Of a DNA stretch of 64,000 nt, positions 33,100 to 42,317 are shown in pieces. Positions within the stretch are counted from its first letter, which is position 1. Every line of letters begins with the position of its first letter. Below the pieces are notes generated by a model. That model did no database searches and was not told the origin of the DNA. It saw only the letters and a list, made by a program, of their open reading frames with translations. Source of the DNA: Ancylobacter novellus (GTDB lineage: Bacteria; Pseudomonadota; Alphaproteobacteria; Rhizobiales; Methylopilaceae); the NCBI GenBank assembly GCA_003241695.1, contig QFPN01000008.1, forward strand, positions 124,001 through 188,000. The letters run 5' to 3'. Both the position numbers and the translations under genes were made by a program.

Positions 33100-34533
33100 A
33101 TGACCGACTGGCCCGTCTACGCGAAGATCACAGGCCCGATCGTCATCATCGGCTTCGGCTCCATCGGCCGAGGCGCCCTGCCGCTCATCGAACGGCACTT
33201 CGAATACGACAAGGACCGGATCGTCGCGATCGATCCCAGCGACCTTAACAAACACATCCTCGACGAATACGGCGTGCCCTTCATCCAGCAGCACGTCACG
33301 AAGGAGAATTACCGCGAACTGCTGACCCCGCTCCTCACCAAGGGCGGCGGTCAGGGCTTTTGCGTCAACCTCTCGGTCGACACCGGCTCCGCGGACATCA
33401 TGGCGCTCTGTCAGGAACTCGGCTGCCTCTACATCGACACCGTCAACGAGCCGTGGCTCGGCTTCTATTTCGACAAGACCAAGGGACCGTCGGAGCGCTC
33501 GAACTACGCGCTGCGCGAGATGACGCTCGATCTTCGCCGCCGCAGCCCCAAGGGCCTTCCCACCGCGGTCTCCACCTGCGGCGCGAACCCCGGAATGGTG
33601 TCGTTCTTCGTCAAGCAGGCGGCGCTCAATATCGCCTCCGATCTGAAGCTCAACGCGCCCGAGCCGAAGACCCGCGAGGAATGGGCCGCGCTCCTGCGCC
33701 AGATCGGCGTCAAGGGCGTTCACATCGCCGAACGCGACACCCAGCGCACGGCTGCCCCCAAGCCGCGTGGGACGTTCCTCAACACCTGGTCGGTCGAAGG
33801 CTTCATTTCCGAGGGCCTGCAGCCGGCGGAACTCGGCTGGGGCACGCATGAAAAGTGGGCGCCGGCCAACGCCAAGACCCATGAGGATCCGAAGGCGGCA
33901 GCGATCTACCTGATGCAGCCGGGCGCCGCCACCAAGGTGCGCACGTGGTGCCCGACGCCCGGCCCCCAATACGGCTTCCTGGTGACCCACAACGAGTCGA
34001 TCTCGATCTCGGACTTCTTCACCGTCTGGGAGGACGGCAAAGCGGTCTATCGTCCGACCTGCCACTACGCCTATCACCCGGCCGACGTCGCGGTGCTGTC
34101 GTGGCACGAGCTGTTTGGCGCCGAGGGCAAGACGCAGGAGACGCTCCACGTGCTCGACGAGGACGAGATCGTCGACGGCGTCGACGAGCTCGGCGTGCTG
34201 CTCTACGGCCACGGCAAGGGCGCATACTGGTTCGGCTCGCGCCTGTCGATCGAAGAAACCCGCGCGCTCGCGCCATATCAGAGCGCGACCGGCCTTCAGG
34301 TCACCTCCGCGATCCTCGCCGGCATGGTGTGGGCGCTCGAGAACCCGAACGAGGGCATCGTCGAGACCGACGAGATGGACTTCCGTCGCTGCCTGGAGAT
34401 TCAGAAGCCGTATCTCGGCCCCGTCGAGGGCCACTACACCGACTGGACGCCGCTCGAGAATCGGCCGGGCCTGTTCCCGGAAGAGATCGACGAGAGCGAC
34501 CCCTGGCAGTTCCGAAACTTCTTCGTAGGATAA
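33100..34533 (+). CDS. hss: Homospermidine synthase
   Basis: This 477-aa NAD-dependent enzyme makes sym-homospermidine from two putrescines. The Rossmann motif IIGFGSIGRGALPL is at about 15-28. Later blocks NEPWLGFYFDKTKG, STCGANPGMVSFFVKQAAL and TPGPQYGFLVTHNESIS are typical of bacterial Hss. AGGAG precedes ATG 33100. Together with ornithine decarboxylase at 29125 it gives the characteristic polyamine route of Hyphomicrobiales. It stands alone as a transcription unit and is followed by an AT-rich 167-bp gap. Confidence 0.95.
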   Translation: MTDWPVYAKITGPIVIIGFGSIGRGALPLIERHFEYDKDRIVAIDPSDLNKHILDEYGVPFIQQHVTKENYRELLTPLLTKGGGQGFCVNLSVDTGSADIMALCQELGCLYIDTVNEPWLGFYFDKTKGPSERSNYALREMTLDLRRRSPKGLPTAVSTCGANPGMVSFFVKQAALNIASDLKLNAPEPKTREEWAALLRQIGVKGVHIAERDTQRTAAPKPRGTFLNTWSVEGFISEGLQPAELGWGTHEKWAPANAKTHEDPKAAAIYLMQPGAATKVRTWCPTPGPQYGFLVTHNESISISDFFTVWEDGKAVYRPTCHYAYHPADVAVLSWHELFGAEGKTQETLHVLDEDEIVDGVDELGVLLYGHGKGAYWFGSRLSIEETRALAPYQSATGLQVTSAILAGMVWALENPNEGIVETDEMDFRRCLEIQKPYLGPVEGHYTDWTPLENRPGLFPEEIDESDPWQFRNFFVG

Positions 34534-34700
34534 ATTCAAACTCTAACGATTTCAGTATTTATTAAAAATAAGTGAAATTTATATAGCATTATAGGATCAT
34601 CGCGATGATTTTACCGTTGGGCGGAGTTGCGTCGCAAAGTTGCCCGACGATAGAATCATCGCGTATGCTTGTCGCCTGAACAACATTCGGGGGAACTCCA

Positions 34701-34961
34701 ATGAAGCGATCTATTACTTTGGGCTTTGCGGCGGCGACTGCGATCGCCGGCGTTCTGGCGACGCAGCCCGCCGAGGCGCGGATCGGCCGGGGCGGCGCGC
34801 TCGTCGGCGGCCTGCTCGCGGGAGCCGTGGTGGGTTCGGCCATCGCCGCGGACGCGCGGCGTCCTCGCGTGAAGTACTACTATGGCGGTCCGGCCTATTA
34901 TGCGCCGCCGCCCGCCTATTGCGGCGCTCCGCCTTATCCTCCCTGCCCGGTTCCTTACTGA
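34701..34961 (+). CDS. Small exported glycine-zipper/Tyr-Pro-rich protein
   Basis: This 86-aa protein has a signal peptide (MKRSITLGFAAATAIAGVLA, cleavage near AEA), then a glycine-rich hydrophobic stretch (GGALVGGLLAGAVVGSAIA), and a Tyr/Pro/Cys-rich tail (KYYYGGPAYYAPPPAYCG). Similar short proteins are common and unnamed in Hyphomicrobiales and probably associate with the cell envelope. A GGGGGAA ribosome site lies 6-10 nt before the ATG. The preceding 34534-34700 gap is AT-rich, a likely promoter region. Confidence 0.75.
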   Translation: MKRSITLGFAAATAIAGVLATQPAEARIGRGGALVGGLLAGAVVGSAIAADARRPRVKYYYGGPAYYAPPPAYCGAPPYPPCPVPY

Positions 34962-35014
34962 CGCCGGCCGCATCGCGTCTGAAGAACACGTCACTCTCGG
35001 GAAGATTTTCAATC

Positions 35015-35449
35015 ATGCGTCGACTAACATTTCTCGCCGCCCTGGCGTTTGGGGCCGTCGTCGGCCAGCCCACCTTCGCGCAGGCCCCCGCGGCCCCGCA
35101 GGCCGCCGACGAAGACAACCGGCCGCTCGACTGCACCATCGCCGCAGCCTACTTCTGCAAGGAAGGCGGCTGCTCGAAAACCGAAACCTTCGGTGACCTG
35201 AAGCTGCCGGCCCGGCTGCTGGTCAACTTCGAAAGCCGCGTCATCGCGAGCGTCATCAGCGACGGGCTTCCGCACATCACGCCGATCTCGACATACGCCG
35301 CCGCTGGCGACAGCCACATCATCCAGGGCGTCGAAGGCGGGACGGGCTGGATGGTCCATCTCAACAAGGCCGACGGCGACATGAACTTCACCGTCACCTC
35401 GGACGACAACACGCTGATCGGCGACGGGACCTGCAAGAAGATCGACTGA
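35015..35449 (+). CDS. Exported protein of unknown function
   Basis: This 144-aa protein has a signal peptide (MRRLTFLAALAFGAVVGQPTFAQ) and a mature domain with three cysteines (LDCTIAAAYFCKEGGCS) followed by a beta-rich part ending NTLIGDGTCKKID. A fourth Cys could pair in disulfides. The layout suggests a small periplasmic protein, but I recognise no family. It is 53 bp downstream of another small exported protein on the same strand. Confidence 0.7.
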   Translation: MRRLTFLAALAFGAVVGQPTFAQAPAAPQAADEDNRPLDCTIAAAYFCKEGGCSKTETFGDLKLPARLLVNFESRVIASVISDGLPHITPISTYAAAGDSHIIQGVEGGTGWMVHLNKADGDMNFTVTSDDNTLIGDGTCKKID

Positions 35450-35501
35450 CGACGCGTCGGGCGGGGCGCCGGCTTGGCGCCTCGCCCGATGAGGACTAGG
35501 G

Positions 35502-36806
35502 ATGCGGCCCGCTTCTCGATCGCCGTTCCCGACGCCCATGCCCGCTTCCGCCATCTGGCGCCCCTTCACCCAGCACGCCGTCGAACCCGAGCCGCCGCTC
35601 ATCGCGCGCGCCGACGGCGCATGGCTCTACGACACGCAGGGCCGGCCGATCCTCGACGCGATCTCGTCCTGGTGGGTGACGACCCACGGCCATCGCCATC
35701 CGACCATCATGGGGGCGATCCGGGCGGCGAGCGAAACTCTCGACCAGATCATCTTCGCAGGGCTGACCCACGCCCCGGCCGAAGAACTGGCGCGGCGCCT
35801 CGTCGAGGTCGCGCCCGAAGGCCTGACGCGCGTGTTCTTCTCGGATTCAGGCTCGACCGCCGTCGAGGTCGCGCTGAAGATGGCGCTCGGAACCTTCCGC
35901 AACCGCGGCGACCTGAAACGCGTGCGGATCGCAGCCCTCGAAGGCGGCTATCACGGCGATACCATCGGGACCATGAGCGTCGGCGCGCGCGGGGTGTTCA
36001 ACGCGCCCTACAAGCCCCTCCTGTTCGAGGTCGAGCGCATCCCCTTCCCGGCGCCCGGCGCCGAGCAGGCGGCCTATGACGCCCTGGAGCGCGCGGGCCG
36101 CGACGGCGCCCTCGCAGCGCTTCTGGTCGAGCCTCTGATCCTCGGCGCGGGCGGCATGCAGATCTATCGACCGGAAGCGCTCGCCGAACTGGCGCGGATC
36201 GCGCGCGCGTCCGGGGCCCTCGTCGCGGTGGACGAGGTGATGACGGGCTGGGGCCGCACCGGAACCCTGTTCGCTTCCGAACAGGCGGGCCTTGCGCCCG
36301 ACATCCTCTGCACCTCCAAGGGCCTCACGGGCGGGGCCGTTCCGCTCGCGGCGACGCTCGCGCGCGAAGACGTCTTCGAAGCGCATTACTCGCCCGATCG
36401 CGCCAAGACCTTCTTCCATTCCTCCTCCTACACCGCGAATCCGATCGCCTGCGCGGCGGCCGTCGCCAACCTCGACGTCTGGCGCGACGAGCCGGTCGCG
36501 GAGCGCGTCGCGGCGCTCGCAAGCGCGCAGGCCGAGCGCGTGCGCGCCTATGAGAACGATCCGCGCTTCGCCAATGCGCGGAGCTGCGGCACGATCGCCG
36601 CGGTCGACCTGCGCGTCCCGGACTCCGGCTATCTGTCCGAAATCGGTCCGAAGCTGCGCGCCTATTTCCTCAGGCAGGGGTTGCTCGTCCGCCCGCTCGG
36701 CGACGTCATCTATCTGATGCCGCCTTATTGCGTGACCGAAAGCGAGCTGGACCGCCTCCATGCGGCGATCCTCGATGCGCCCGCGGCTTTGGGGCTCGCG
36801 GCGTGA
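35502..36806 (+). CDS. bioA: Adenosylmethionine-8-amino-7-oxononanoate aminotransferase
   Basis: This 434-aa class III aminotransferase converts KAPA to DAPA in biotin synthesis with SAM as amino donor. N-terminal IWRPFTQH is BioA-specific. SSWWVTTHGHRHP, EGGYHGDTIGTMS and LVAVDEVMTGWGRTG are present, with the PLP lysine in CTSKGLTGG. GAGGA precedes ATG 35502; an internal start at 35538 is possible. The stop overlaps the GTG of bioZ (GTGA), so the two are coupled. bioB, bioF and bioD are not in the window. Confidence 0.93.
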   Translation: MRPASRSPFPTPMPASAIWRPFTQHAVEPEPPLIARADGAWLYDTQGRPILDAISSWWVTTHGHRHPTIMGAIRAASETLDQIIFAGLTHAPAEELARRLVEVAPEGLTRVFFSDSGSTAVEVALKMALGTFRNRGDLKRVRIAALEGGYHGDTIGTMSVGARGVFNAPYKPLLFEVERIPFPAPGAEQAAYDALERAGRDGALAALLVEPLILGAGGMQIYRPEALAELARIARASGALVAVDEVMTGWGRTGTLFASEQAGLAPDILCTSKGLTGGAVPLAATLAREDVFEAHYSPDRAKTFFHSSSYTANPIACAAAVANLDVWRDEPVAERVAALASAQAERVRAYENDPRFANARSCGTIAAVDLRVPDSGYLSEIGPKLRAYFLRQGLLVRPLGDVIYLMPPYCVTESELDRLHAAILDAPAALGLAA

Positions 36807-37783
36807 CGGCGGCGGGAACCCGCATCCTCGGCCTCGGCCACGCGGTTCCGGACCGGCGCGTCGGCAACGCCGAGATCGAGGCGAGGCTCGCCGTCGAACC
36901 CGGCTGGATCGAGCGCCGCACGGGCGTGCGCGAGCGCCGCTGGGCGCTCGACGGCGAGACGCTCTCCGACCTCGCCGCCGCCGCGGGCGAGCGGGCGCTG
37001 GCGGCTGCAGCGATCGACCGCCGCGAGATCGCGCTGCTTCTTCTCGCGACCTCGACGCCCGACCGGCTGCTGCCGCCGTCCGCGCCCCTCGTCGCCCGCA
37101 AGCTCGGGTTGAACGCCGGCGCGATCGACATGGCCGGCGCCTGCGGCGGCTTCATCTACGCGTTCGCGCTCGCCGACGCGCAGGTCCGCGCCACCGGCCG
37201 GCCGGCGCTCGTGATCGCAAGCAACATCCTGAGCCGCCGGATCAGTTTCCGGGACCGCGGCTGCGCGGCCCTTTTCTCAGACGCTGCTGGAGCGGCGGTC
37301 CTCGTCCCGAGCGACCGTCACGGCGGGGTCGTCGGCCAGGCGCTCGCGTCGGACGGAGCGGGCTATCATCTGGTCGGAATACCGGCCGGCGGCGGGGAAC
37401 GACCGTTCTCCGAAGCGACCGACGTCGAGGACACCAGGATGGCGATCGTGGACGGCCGCGGGCTCTTCACGGAAGCCGTGCGCATGATGACGGACTGCGC
37501 GCAGGCGGCGCTCGACCGCGCCGGCGTCGCAGCCTGCGACGTCGACCGCTTCGTGCCGCACCAGGCGAACGCCCGGATCTTCTCCGCGGTCGGACGCAAG
37601 CTCGGAATTCGCGAGGAAGCGACGGTCCGCACCATCGCGGACTACGGCAACTCGTCGGCCGCGACCGTCCCCCTGTCGCTGAGCCTGAGCCACGACGCGC
37701 GCCCGATAAGGCCGGGCGAGACCCTGCTGCTGACGGCGGCGGGCGCCGGCCTCACCGGCGGCGCGATCGTCTTCAGAACCTGA
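36803..37783 (+). CDS. bioZ: KAS III-like pimeloyl-ACP-forming synthase BioZ
   Basis: This 326-aa thiolase-fold enzyme has the KAS III triad Cys114 (AGACGGF), His253 (VPHQAN) and Asn283 (YGNSSAATV). Being coupled to bioA marks it as BioZ rather than FabH; BioZ makes a pimeloyl-ACP precursor from glutaryl-CoA and malonyl-ACP in many Hyphomicrobiales. GTG 36803 overlaps the bioA stop. Sequence alone cannot fully separate BioZ from FabH; the neighbour decides. Confidence 0.87.
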   Translation: MTAAGTRILGLGHAVPDRRVGNAEIEARLAVEPGWIERRTGVRERRWALDGETLSDLAAAAGERALAAAAIDRREIALLLLATSTPDRLLPPSAPLVARKLGLNAGAIDMAGACGGFIYAFALADAQVRATGRPALVIASNILSRRISFRDRGCAALFSDAAGAAVLVPSDRHGGVVGQALASDGAGYHLVGIPAGGGERPFSEATDVEDTRMAIVDGRGLFTEAVRMMTDCAQAALDRAGVAACDVDRFVPHQANARIFSAVGRKLGIREEATVRTIADYGNSSAATVPLSLSLSHDARPIRPGETLLLTAAGAGLTGGAIVFRT

Positions 37784-37806
37784 CGCCGGCGCGAGCCGGC
37801 GCCGGA

Positions 37807-38958
37807 TCAGAGCCCGACCTTCTGCGGCAGGTTCGTGGCCTCGGTCACGGTGTTCGCGACGTTGCGCACCGACCCGATGATCTGCAGGAACTTCTGCAGT
37901 TCGGTCGCGGCCGAGTTCGCGACATACAGCACGTCGCGGTCGCGGATGGTGAAGCCCTTTGCGTAGAAATAGGCGCGCGGGTCGCGCAGGTTGACGCGAT
38001 AGACCACCGGCACCTTGTCGCCGAAACTGCCCGCGTAGTCGGGCTTGATCTGGCGGACAGCCGAAGCCGGCTCGTAGCGGAACACGAAGAAGGCGCCCGG
38101 ATCCGAGCGATTGTCGAGCAGACCGCCGGCCTTGCCGACCGCTTCGAGCAAAGTGAGCTTTTCGAGGCCGAACGGGATCGGACCCGGCTGCGGCACGGCG
38201 CCGAAGGCGAGGAAGATCTCGGGGTCCTTGGTGACGTAGATGCGGTCGCCCGGCTGCACGAAGACGTTTTCGGCGGGGTTGTCGATCATGTCCTTCATGA
38301 TCGCCGAGCCCTGCTTCGAGCCGCGCTGCAGGGTGATGCGGGTCTCGTAAGTCGCCTGCTTCGCGCCGCCGGCGCCGGCGATGGCGTCGAGGATGCGGTC
38401 GCCCGCCGAGGTGATGGGCTTGCGTCCCGAGCCGTTGACCTCGCCGTTGACCACGTAGCTGCGCTGCACGGTCTCGGTGATCTGCACGAGCGCCTGCGGC
38501 TGGATGGCGCGGCCTTCGAGCGCGGCGACGATCGCCTTTTCCACCGTCTGGGGCGACTTGCCGCCGGCGATGACCTTGCCCGCGTAGGGCACGGTGATCG
38601 AGCCGTCGCTGTCGACCCGCTGGTTGAAAGTCACGCGCGCGCCGTACTCGCTGGAGAACAGGCCGCCCTGCCCCGCTTCGAACAGGGTGATGCTGAGAAC
38701 GTCGCCGACGCCGACGATCTGGTTCGGCGCGGGCGCGGGCGCGGCGAAGCGGGTGGCGAAAGCGGTGACGCGATACTGCGAGAGGATGTCGACGGCGCGC
38801 TGGTCGAGATTGACCAGGACATAGTCGGTGATGGCGTTCGAGTTGGAAGGCGCGATCTGGCTCGTGGACGGTCCCGAGGCGGGAAGCGCGGAGCAACCCG
38901 CCAGAACGCCCAAGGCGGACACGACGACCGCCAGGCCGGAAACCGTACTGGACCGCAT
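37807..38958 (-). CDS. Polysaccharide export outer-membrane lipoprotein (Wza/KpsD family)
   Basis: This 383-aa lipoprotein has signal MRSSTVSGLAVVVSALGVLAGC with lipobox LAGC (Cys22). It then has a Poly_export domain (about 75-165; VGVGDVLSITLFEAG, VDSDGSITVPYAGKV) and two SLBB-type segments (YVVNGEVNGSGRKP, FVQPGDRIYVTKDPEIFLAFG). It forms the outer-membrane pore for capsule export. It is the first gene beyond bioZ, convergent with it, and heads the capsule locus with KpsC/KpsS-like genes. The ABC exporter (KpsM/KpsT/KpsE) is missing from the window. Confidence 0.88.
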   Translation of the reverse strand: MRSSTVSGLAVVVSALGVLAGCSALPASGPSTSQIAPSNSNAITDYVLVNLDQRAVDILSQYRVTAFATRFAAPAPAPNQIVGVGDVLSITLFEAGQGGLFSSEYGARVTFNQRVDSDGSITVPYAGKVIAGGKSPQTVEKAIVAALEGRAIQPQALVQITETVQRSYVVNGEVNGSGRKPITSAGDRILDAIAGAGGAKQATYETRITLQRGSKQGSAIMKDMIDNPAENVFVQPGDRIYVTKDPEIFLAFGAVPQPGPIPFGLEKLTLLEAVGKAGGLLDNRSDPGAFFVFRYEPASAVRQIKPDYAGSFGDKVPVVYRVNLRDPRAYFYAKGFTIRDRDVLYVANSAATELQKFLQIIGSVRNVANTVTEATNLPQKVGL

Positions 38959-39097
38959 AAGTCCTCACACTGCCGTCAACCCCGGGCGTTGGGGTTACCA
39001 CCGAAGATATTGCCTGCCAACTAACGGACCGTCACAGGCGACCGACGCCCCAATTGCGCCTTCGCTTGAGCGCCCGAATGCGACGTTTCAGCAACAT

Positions 39098-40567
39098 TCA
39101 CGTTAACAAGACGTGTTGAAGCAGCAGACGACCGACGCCGTCGGCGTCGAGATCGACACGGGGACCGGAAGATGGCCCCCGCGAATCCCAGATCACGTAA
39201 TCCGCGGCGCGGCGGTCCGGCAGGCCGGGAAGAATGGAGCGGGCGGGCGCGTGGTCTCCGTAGAGGCAGAGCACGCCTCCTCCGGGCCGCGCCTTGAGGC
39301 CCGCCGCAAGACGGCCGATCATCGAGTCGGCGTTTTCCAGATGGCGGGCGTACTGCGCCTCTGGATCGTCGATTCCGGCGAGCCGTCCTTTTCCCCACGG
39401 ACCGTGATTTTCGATCGTGACCGCGAAGACGAAGAGCGGCCTGCGCGCGTTCTCGACCTCTTTCATGATCGCGTCAGCAACGGCCGCGTCGCCGACATAG
39501 GGTCCGAATCGATCGCCGGGCGAGAAGGCCTCGCCGTCGACGAAGCGGTCGAAGCCGAGTTCCGGCATGAGCCGCTCGCGGTCGAAAAACCGGCGATCGT
39601 AAGGATGGATAAAGACGGTCTCCCGGCCGGCCTCTTTCATGCGCCGCGCGATCGAGGCCTCGGCGTAGGCGCGGGCGTTGAGGTAGGGGTCGAACAGATC
39701 GAAGCCGATCGCGTCGAAGGGGATGCCGGTCAGGAAGCCGAACTCGGCGCGCATGGTGTAGGCGCCTTCGGCCGGGACGCGGCAGCGGCCCCAGGCGACG
39801 GCGTCCCGCGTCAGCGCGCGGAAAGCCGGAAGATCCGGCCCCGGCAGGCCGCGGGCCGCGACGTCGACGAAGCTCTCGCACTGGATCGCGACGATCACCG
39901 GGCCGCCCTTCGCGGCCTGCGGCAGCGGCGCCGAGGCGATCGCCGCCCCGGCTTCTGCCGAGGGGCGCGTCTGCCGTCGCCACGCCATCCAGTGCAGCGC
40001 CATGGTCGCGCCGAGACCGAATCGGTCGACGTCGGCGTCGAGGCGCGGATGGTCCCCTACGAGCGACCGCGCCACCCGTCCGAGCGTCTCGGAGCGCAAC
40101 GCCGCGACGGCGGCCGCCGAGACAAGCGTCGGCAGGGGCAACCAGACCCAGCCGTTTTCCGGCAGGATGGAGGGCTCGAGCGTGAACCAGACCACGGTCG
40201 CCGCCGCGAGAGCCGCGAAGACTGCGAGCGCGCGCGGCTCGGCGAGACGCTCGGCATAGTAGAGGCGCGGATGGCGGATCGCGAGCTTCACCAGCGCGAA
40301 GTCCGAAAACACGACCGGCTCGCCGAGGATGCGCCGTTTCATGGCGCTGCCTGCGCCGAACAGGAACGCCATGACGACGACGACGAGCGCCGCGTGCCAT
40401 GGCCGCCAGGACAGCGCGAAAGCCCCGGCGAAAAGCGCGAGATGAAGCAGCGCCCGCACCGCCAGCGCCCGCCATGGAGCGCGAAATGGCGCGACCGAGG
40501 GCGGTTGCGATTCGAGCGCGAGCGACGCCGCGAAAGAAAGCGCGAAGGCGGCCAGCAGCGCCGTCAC
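39098..40567 (-). CDS. LTA-synthase/phosphoglycerol-transferase-type membrane sulfatase
   Basis: This 489-aa protein has about five N-terminal membrane helices (MTALLAAFALSFAASLALE, ALFAGAFALSW, VVVMAFLFGAGS, VFAALAAATVVWF, PTLVSAAAVAAL) and a periplasmic sulfatase domain from about 215. QCESFVD, the nucleophile region GAYTMRAEFGFLTG, ITIENHGPWG-like VTIENHGPWGKG and LYGDHAPARS are visible. Such proteins transfer phosphoglycerol or phosphoethanolamine to envelope polymers. The GTG start at 40567 overlaps the KpsC-like stop (GTGA), so it is co-translated with capsule enzymes. I infer a role in modifying the capsule or its lipid anchor. Confidence 0.82.
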   Translation of the reverse strand: MTALLAAFALSFAASLALESQPPSVAPFRAPWRALAVRALLHLALFAGAFALSWRPWHAALVVVVMAFLFGAGSAMKRRILGEPVVFSDFALVKLAIRHPRLYYAERLAEPRALAVFAALAAATVVWFTLEPSILPENGWVWLPLPTLVSAAAVAALRSETLGRVARSLVGDHPRLDADVDRFGLGATMALHWMAWRRQTRPSAEAGAAIASAPLPQAAKGGPVIVAIQCESFVDVAARGLPGPDLPAFRALTRDAVAWGRCRVPAEGAYTMRAEFGFLTGIPFDAIGFDLFDPYLNARAYAEASIARRMKEAGRETVFIHPYDRRFFDRERLMPELGFDRFVDGEAFSPGDRFGPYVGDAAVADAIMKEVENARRPLFVFAVTIENHGPWGKGRLAGIDDPEAQYARHLENADSMIGRLAAGLKARPGGGVLCLYGDHAPARSILPGLPDRRAADYVIWDSRGPSSGPRVDLDADGVGRLLLQHVLLT

Positions 40568-42009
40568 TTGAGCCGCCGCGCGATTGGGCCGAGCAGGCGG
40601 TGGCGGGCAAGCGCATAAGCGTGGCGAAGACGGCCTGCGAACCTTCCTGCGGGCGTCTCGGCTCGAGCCCGCGCCGCGACCAGGCGGTCGAGAACCGTCT
40701 CCGGGCCGCAGGGCAGCCCGGAAACCGGATCGCGATAGAGCGGGTACAGGATGAGCGTGGCCGCCACGAGTTCGTCCAGCGTCCGCGCCCGCCCGCGCCG
40801 CGGATGGGGCGCGAGATCCTCGGTCAATCCCCAGCCGGCGTAGAAGGGCTGGCCGTGGGTCGTCACTTCGAGGCCGCGCAGCAGCGCCTCGAACCCGGAC
40901 AGGGACGTCATGGTCTCGACCGCACGAAACTGCGGATAGAGCGCGGCGATCGAGCCGTCGACCACGACCGCGTCGGCGAGACCCGAGAGATCCCCGGCCG
41001 CGACCGCGCCGCGCCGATAGCCGGCCACGACGTCGGGATGGGGCTTGTAGACGATGAAGGCGTCCGGCCGGCGCGCGCGCGCAGCAGCGAGGAGACCCAG
41101 GTTCGTCCGCACGGCGCTCGCGCCCTTGATGATCGAGGCGTCGTCCTCGACCTGGCCCGGCACAAGCACGCCGAAACGGCCGTCCGGCACGATTCTGGGT
41201 GGCGGCTCGCCGACATTGTATTTGGTGACCGCCTCGGCCACGAGTCGCTCCCGCAGCGCTGCGGCGCGCGAGACGAGAGCGGCGGAAATCTCGGCCTCCC
41301 GCAGAAGCGTCTCGAGATCGCTTGGTTGCGAGGGATCGTAATAGACGCCCGTTTCGTCCATCACGAGCGAAAGCGGACCGACGAACGCCGCGCCGAGGCC
41401 GACGGAACGGAGAAAACCGTCTTCCAAACGGCCGAACGGAACGGCGCGCTCGGCGGCCGCGGCCTCGACCTTCTCGGTCGGGCGCGACGCCCAGGCGACG
41501 ACGCGGCCATGCGCCGCGCTCGCGCCTTCGGCGGCGGCCTCGGGCGAGCGGGCGAAAGCGACCGCGCCGTTCGGTCCGTCCAGAAACCCGCGCACGATCG
41601 GTCGCTTCCAACGCGTGACCCCGACGGCGAAGGACCGGCGCGCCGTGCGGGCGCGGGCGCGCAGCAAATCGCCGGCGATCTCGAGCGCCCGCGAGAGCGG
41701 GACCCTCCGCCGATCATAAGGGTCGAGCCAGACGATCGACGGGTCGAGCGGATCGAAGTCGCGATCGATCAGAATTTCGCCCGGTCCAGCCTGTCCGATC
41801 ATCCGGGCGACCACACGTCGCGCCTCTTCCTCGCCGATGTCCGGAAGCGGACCGGTCGGCGCGCCTTCCGCCCGGTACCCGAGAGGACGGCCGGCGCGAT
41901 CGAATTCGATAATTCTTATGGAATTTACGGACAGCGTTATGAGGCTGGCGTTTTTCGCAGATGCAAAAGCGCGGGCCTGCGTCCAAAGCGGGTCTCCGGA
42001 GGTCGTCAC
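40564..42009 (-). CDS. KpsC-like capsule polysaccharide (Kdo linker) glycosyltransferase
   Basis: The core carries KpsC/capsule_synth motifs: GRLEDGFLRSVGLG, LSLVMDETGVYYDPSQPSDLE, VLVPGQVEDDASI, VYKPHPDVVAGYR, THGQPFYAGWGLT and the terminal DPVSGLPCGPETVLDRL. KpsC and KpsS build the beta-Kdo linker on the capsule's lipid anchor. E. coli KpsC has two such modules in 675 residues; here only one is complete. The N-terminal 70 residues (ending PYDRRRVPLSRALEIAG) look like the end of a first module. The start is uncertain: GTG 42009 (481 aa) is used, and the frame is open to 42444. Truncation or divergence of module 1 is possible. Confidence 0.75.
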   Translation of the reverse strand: MTTSGDPLWTQARAFASAKNASLITLSVNSIRIIEFDRAGRPLGYRAEGAPTGPLPDIGEEEARRVVARMIGQAGPGEILIDRDFDPLDPSIVWLDPYDRRRVPLSRALEIAGDLLRARARTARRSFAVGVTRWKRPIVRGFLDGPNGAVAFARSPEAAAEGASAAHGRVVAWASRPTEKVEAAAAERAVPFGRLEDGFLRSVGLGAAFVGPLSLVMDETGVYYDPSQPSDLETLLREAEISAALVSRAAALRERLVAEAVTKYNVGEPPPRIVPDGRFGVLVPGQVEDDASIIKGASAVRTNLGLLAAARARRPDAFIVYKPHPDVVAGYRRGAVAAGDLSGLADAVVVDGSIAALYPQFRAVETMTSLSGFEALLRGLEVTTHGQPFYAGWGLTEDLAPHPRRGRARTLDELVAATLILYPLYRDPVSGLPCGPETVLDRLVAARARAETPAGRFAGRLRHAYALARHRLLGPIARRLK

Positions 42010-42317
42010 GACGGCGCTGACTGTCGATCGACCATTCCGCGAGCGGGTCGACGGCAGTCCGGCGATCGCCTCGACGTCCGCAACCTTGCCACGCAACCGA
42101 CTGGAAATGATTGCTACTTCGCCGGCGCTGTGGTTCAAATGACCCGTCCGAGGCTTGTCAGAGCGATCCCGCTCCAGCGCTATCCGCGCCGGAGCCAGGA
42201 TGCAACGTTCTGCAAGTCGCTCCCAAGCGGCGCTTCGCAGTCGCAGCATGGGACGGGCGGGGGCATCAAGGACGGGGGGCGCCGGCGAGCGCGTCCTGTC
42301 CGCGGGCAGGCGGTTTG

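Noticed and set aside
40564..41611. Extension of the sulfatase frame upstream of GTG 40567 to 41611
   Set aside because: The added part lies over the KpsC-like gene in another frame and has no domain.
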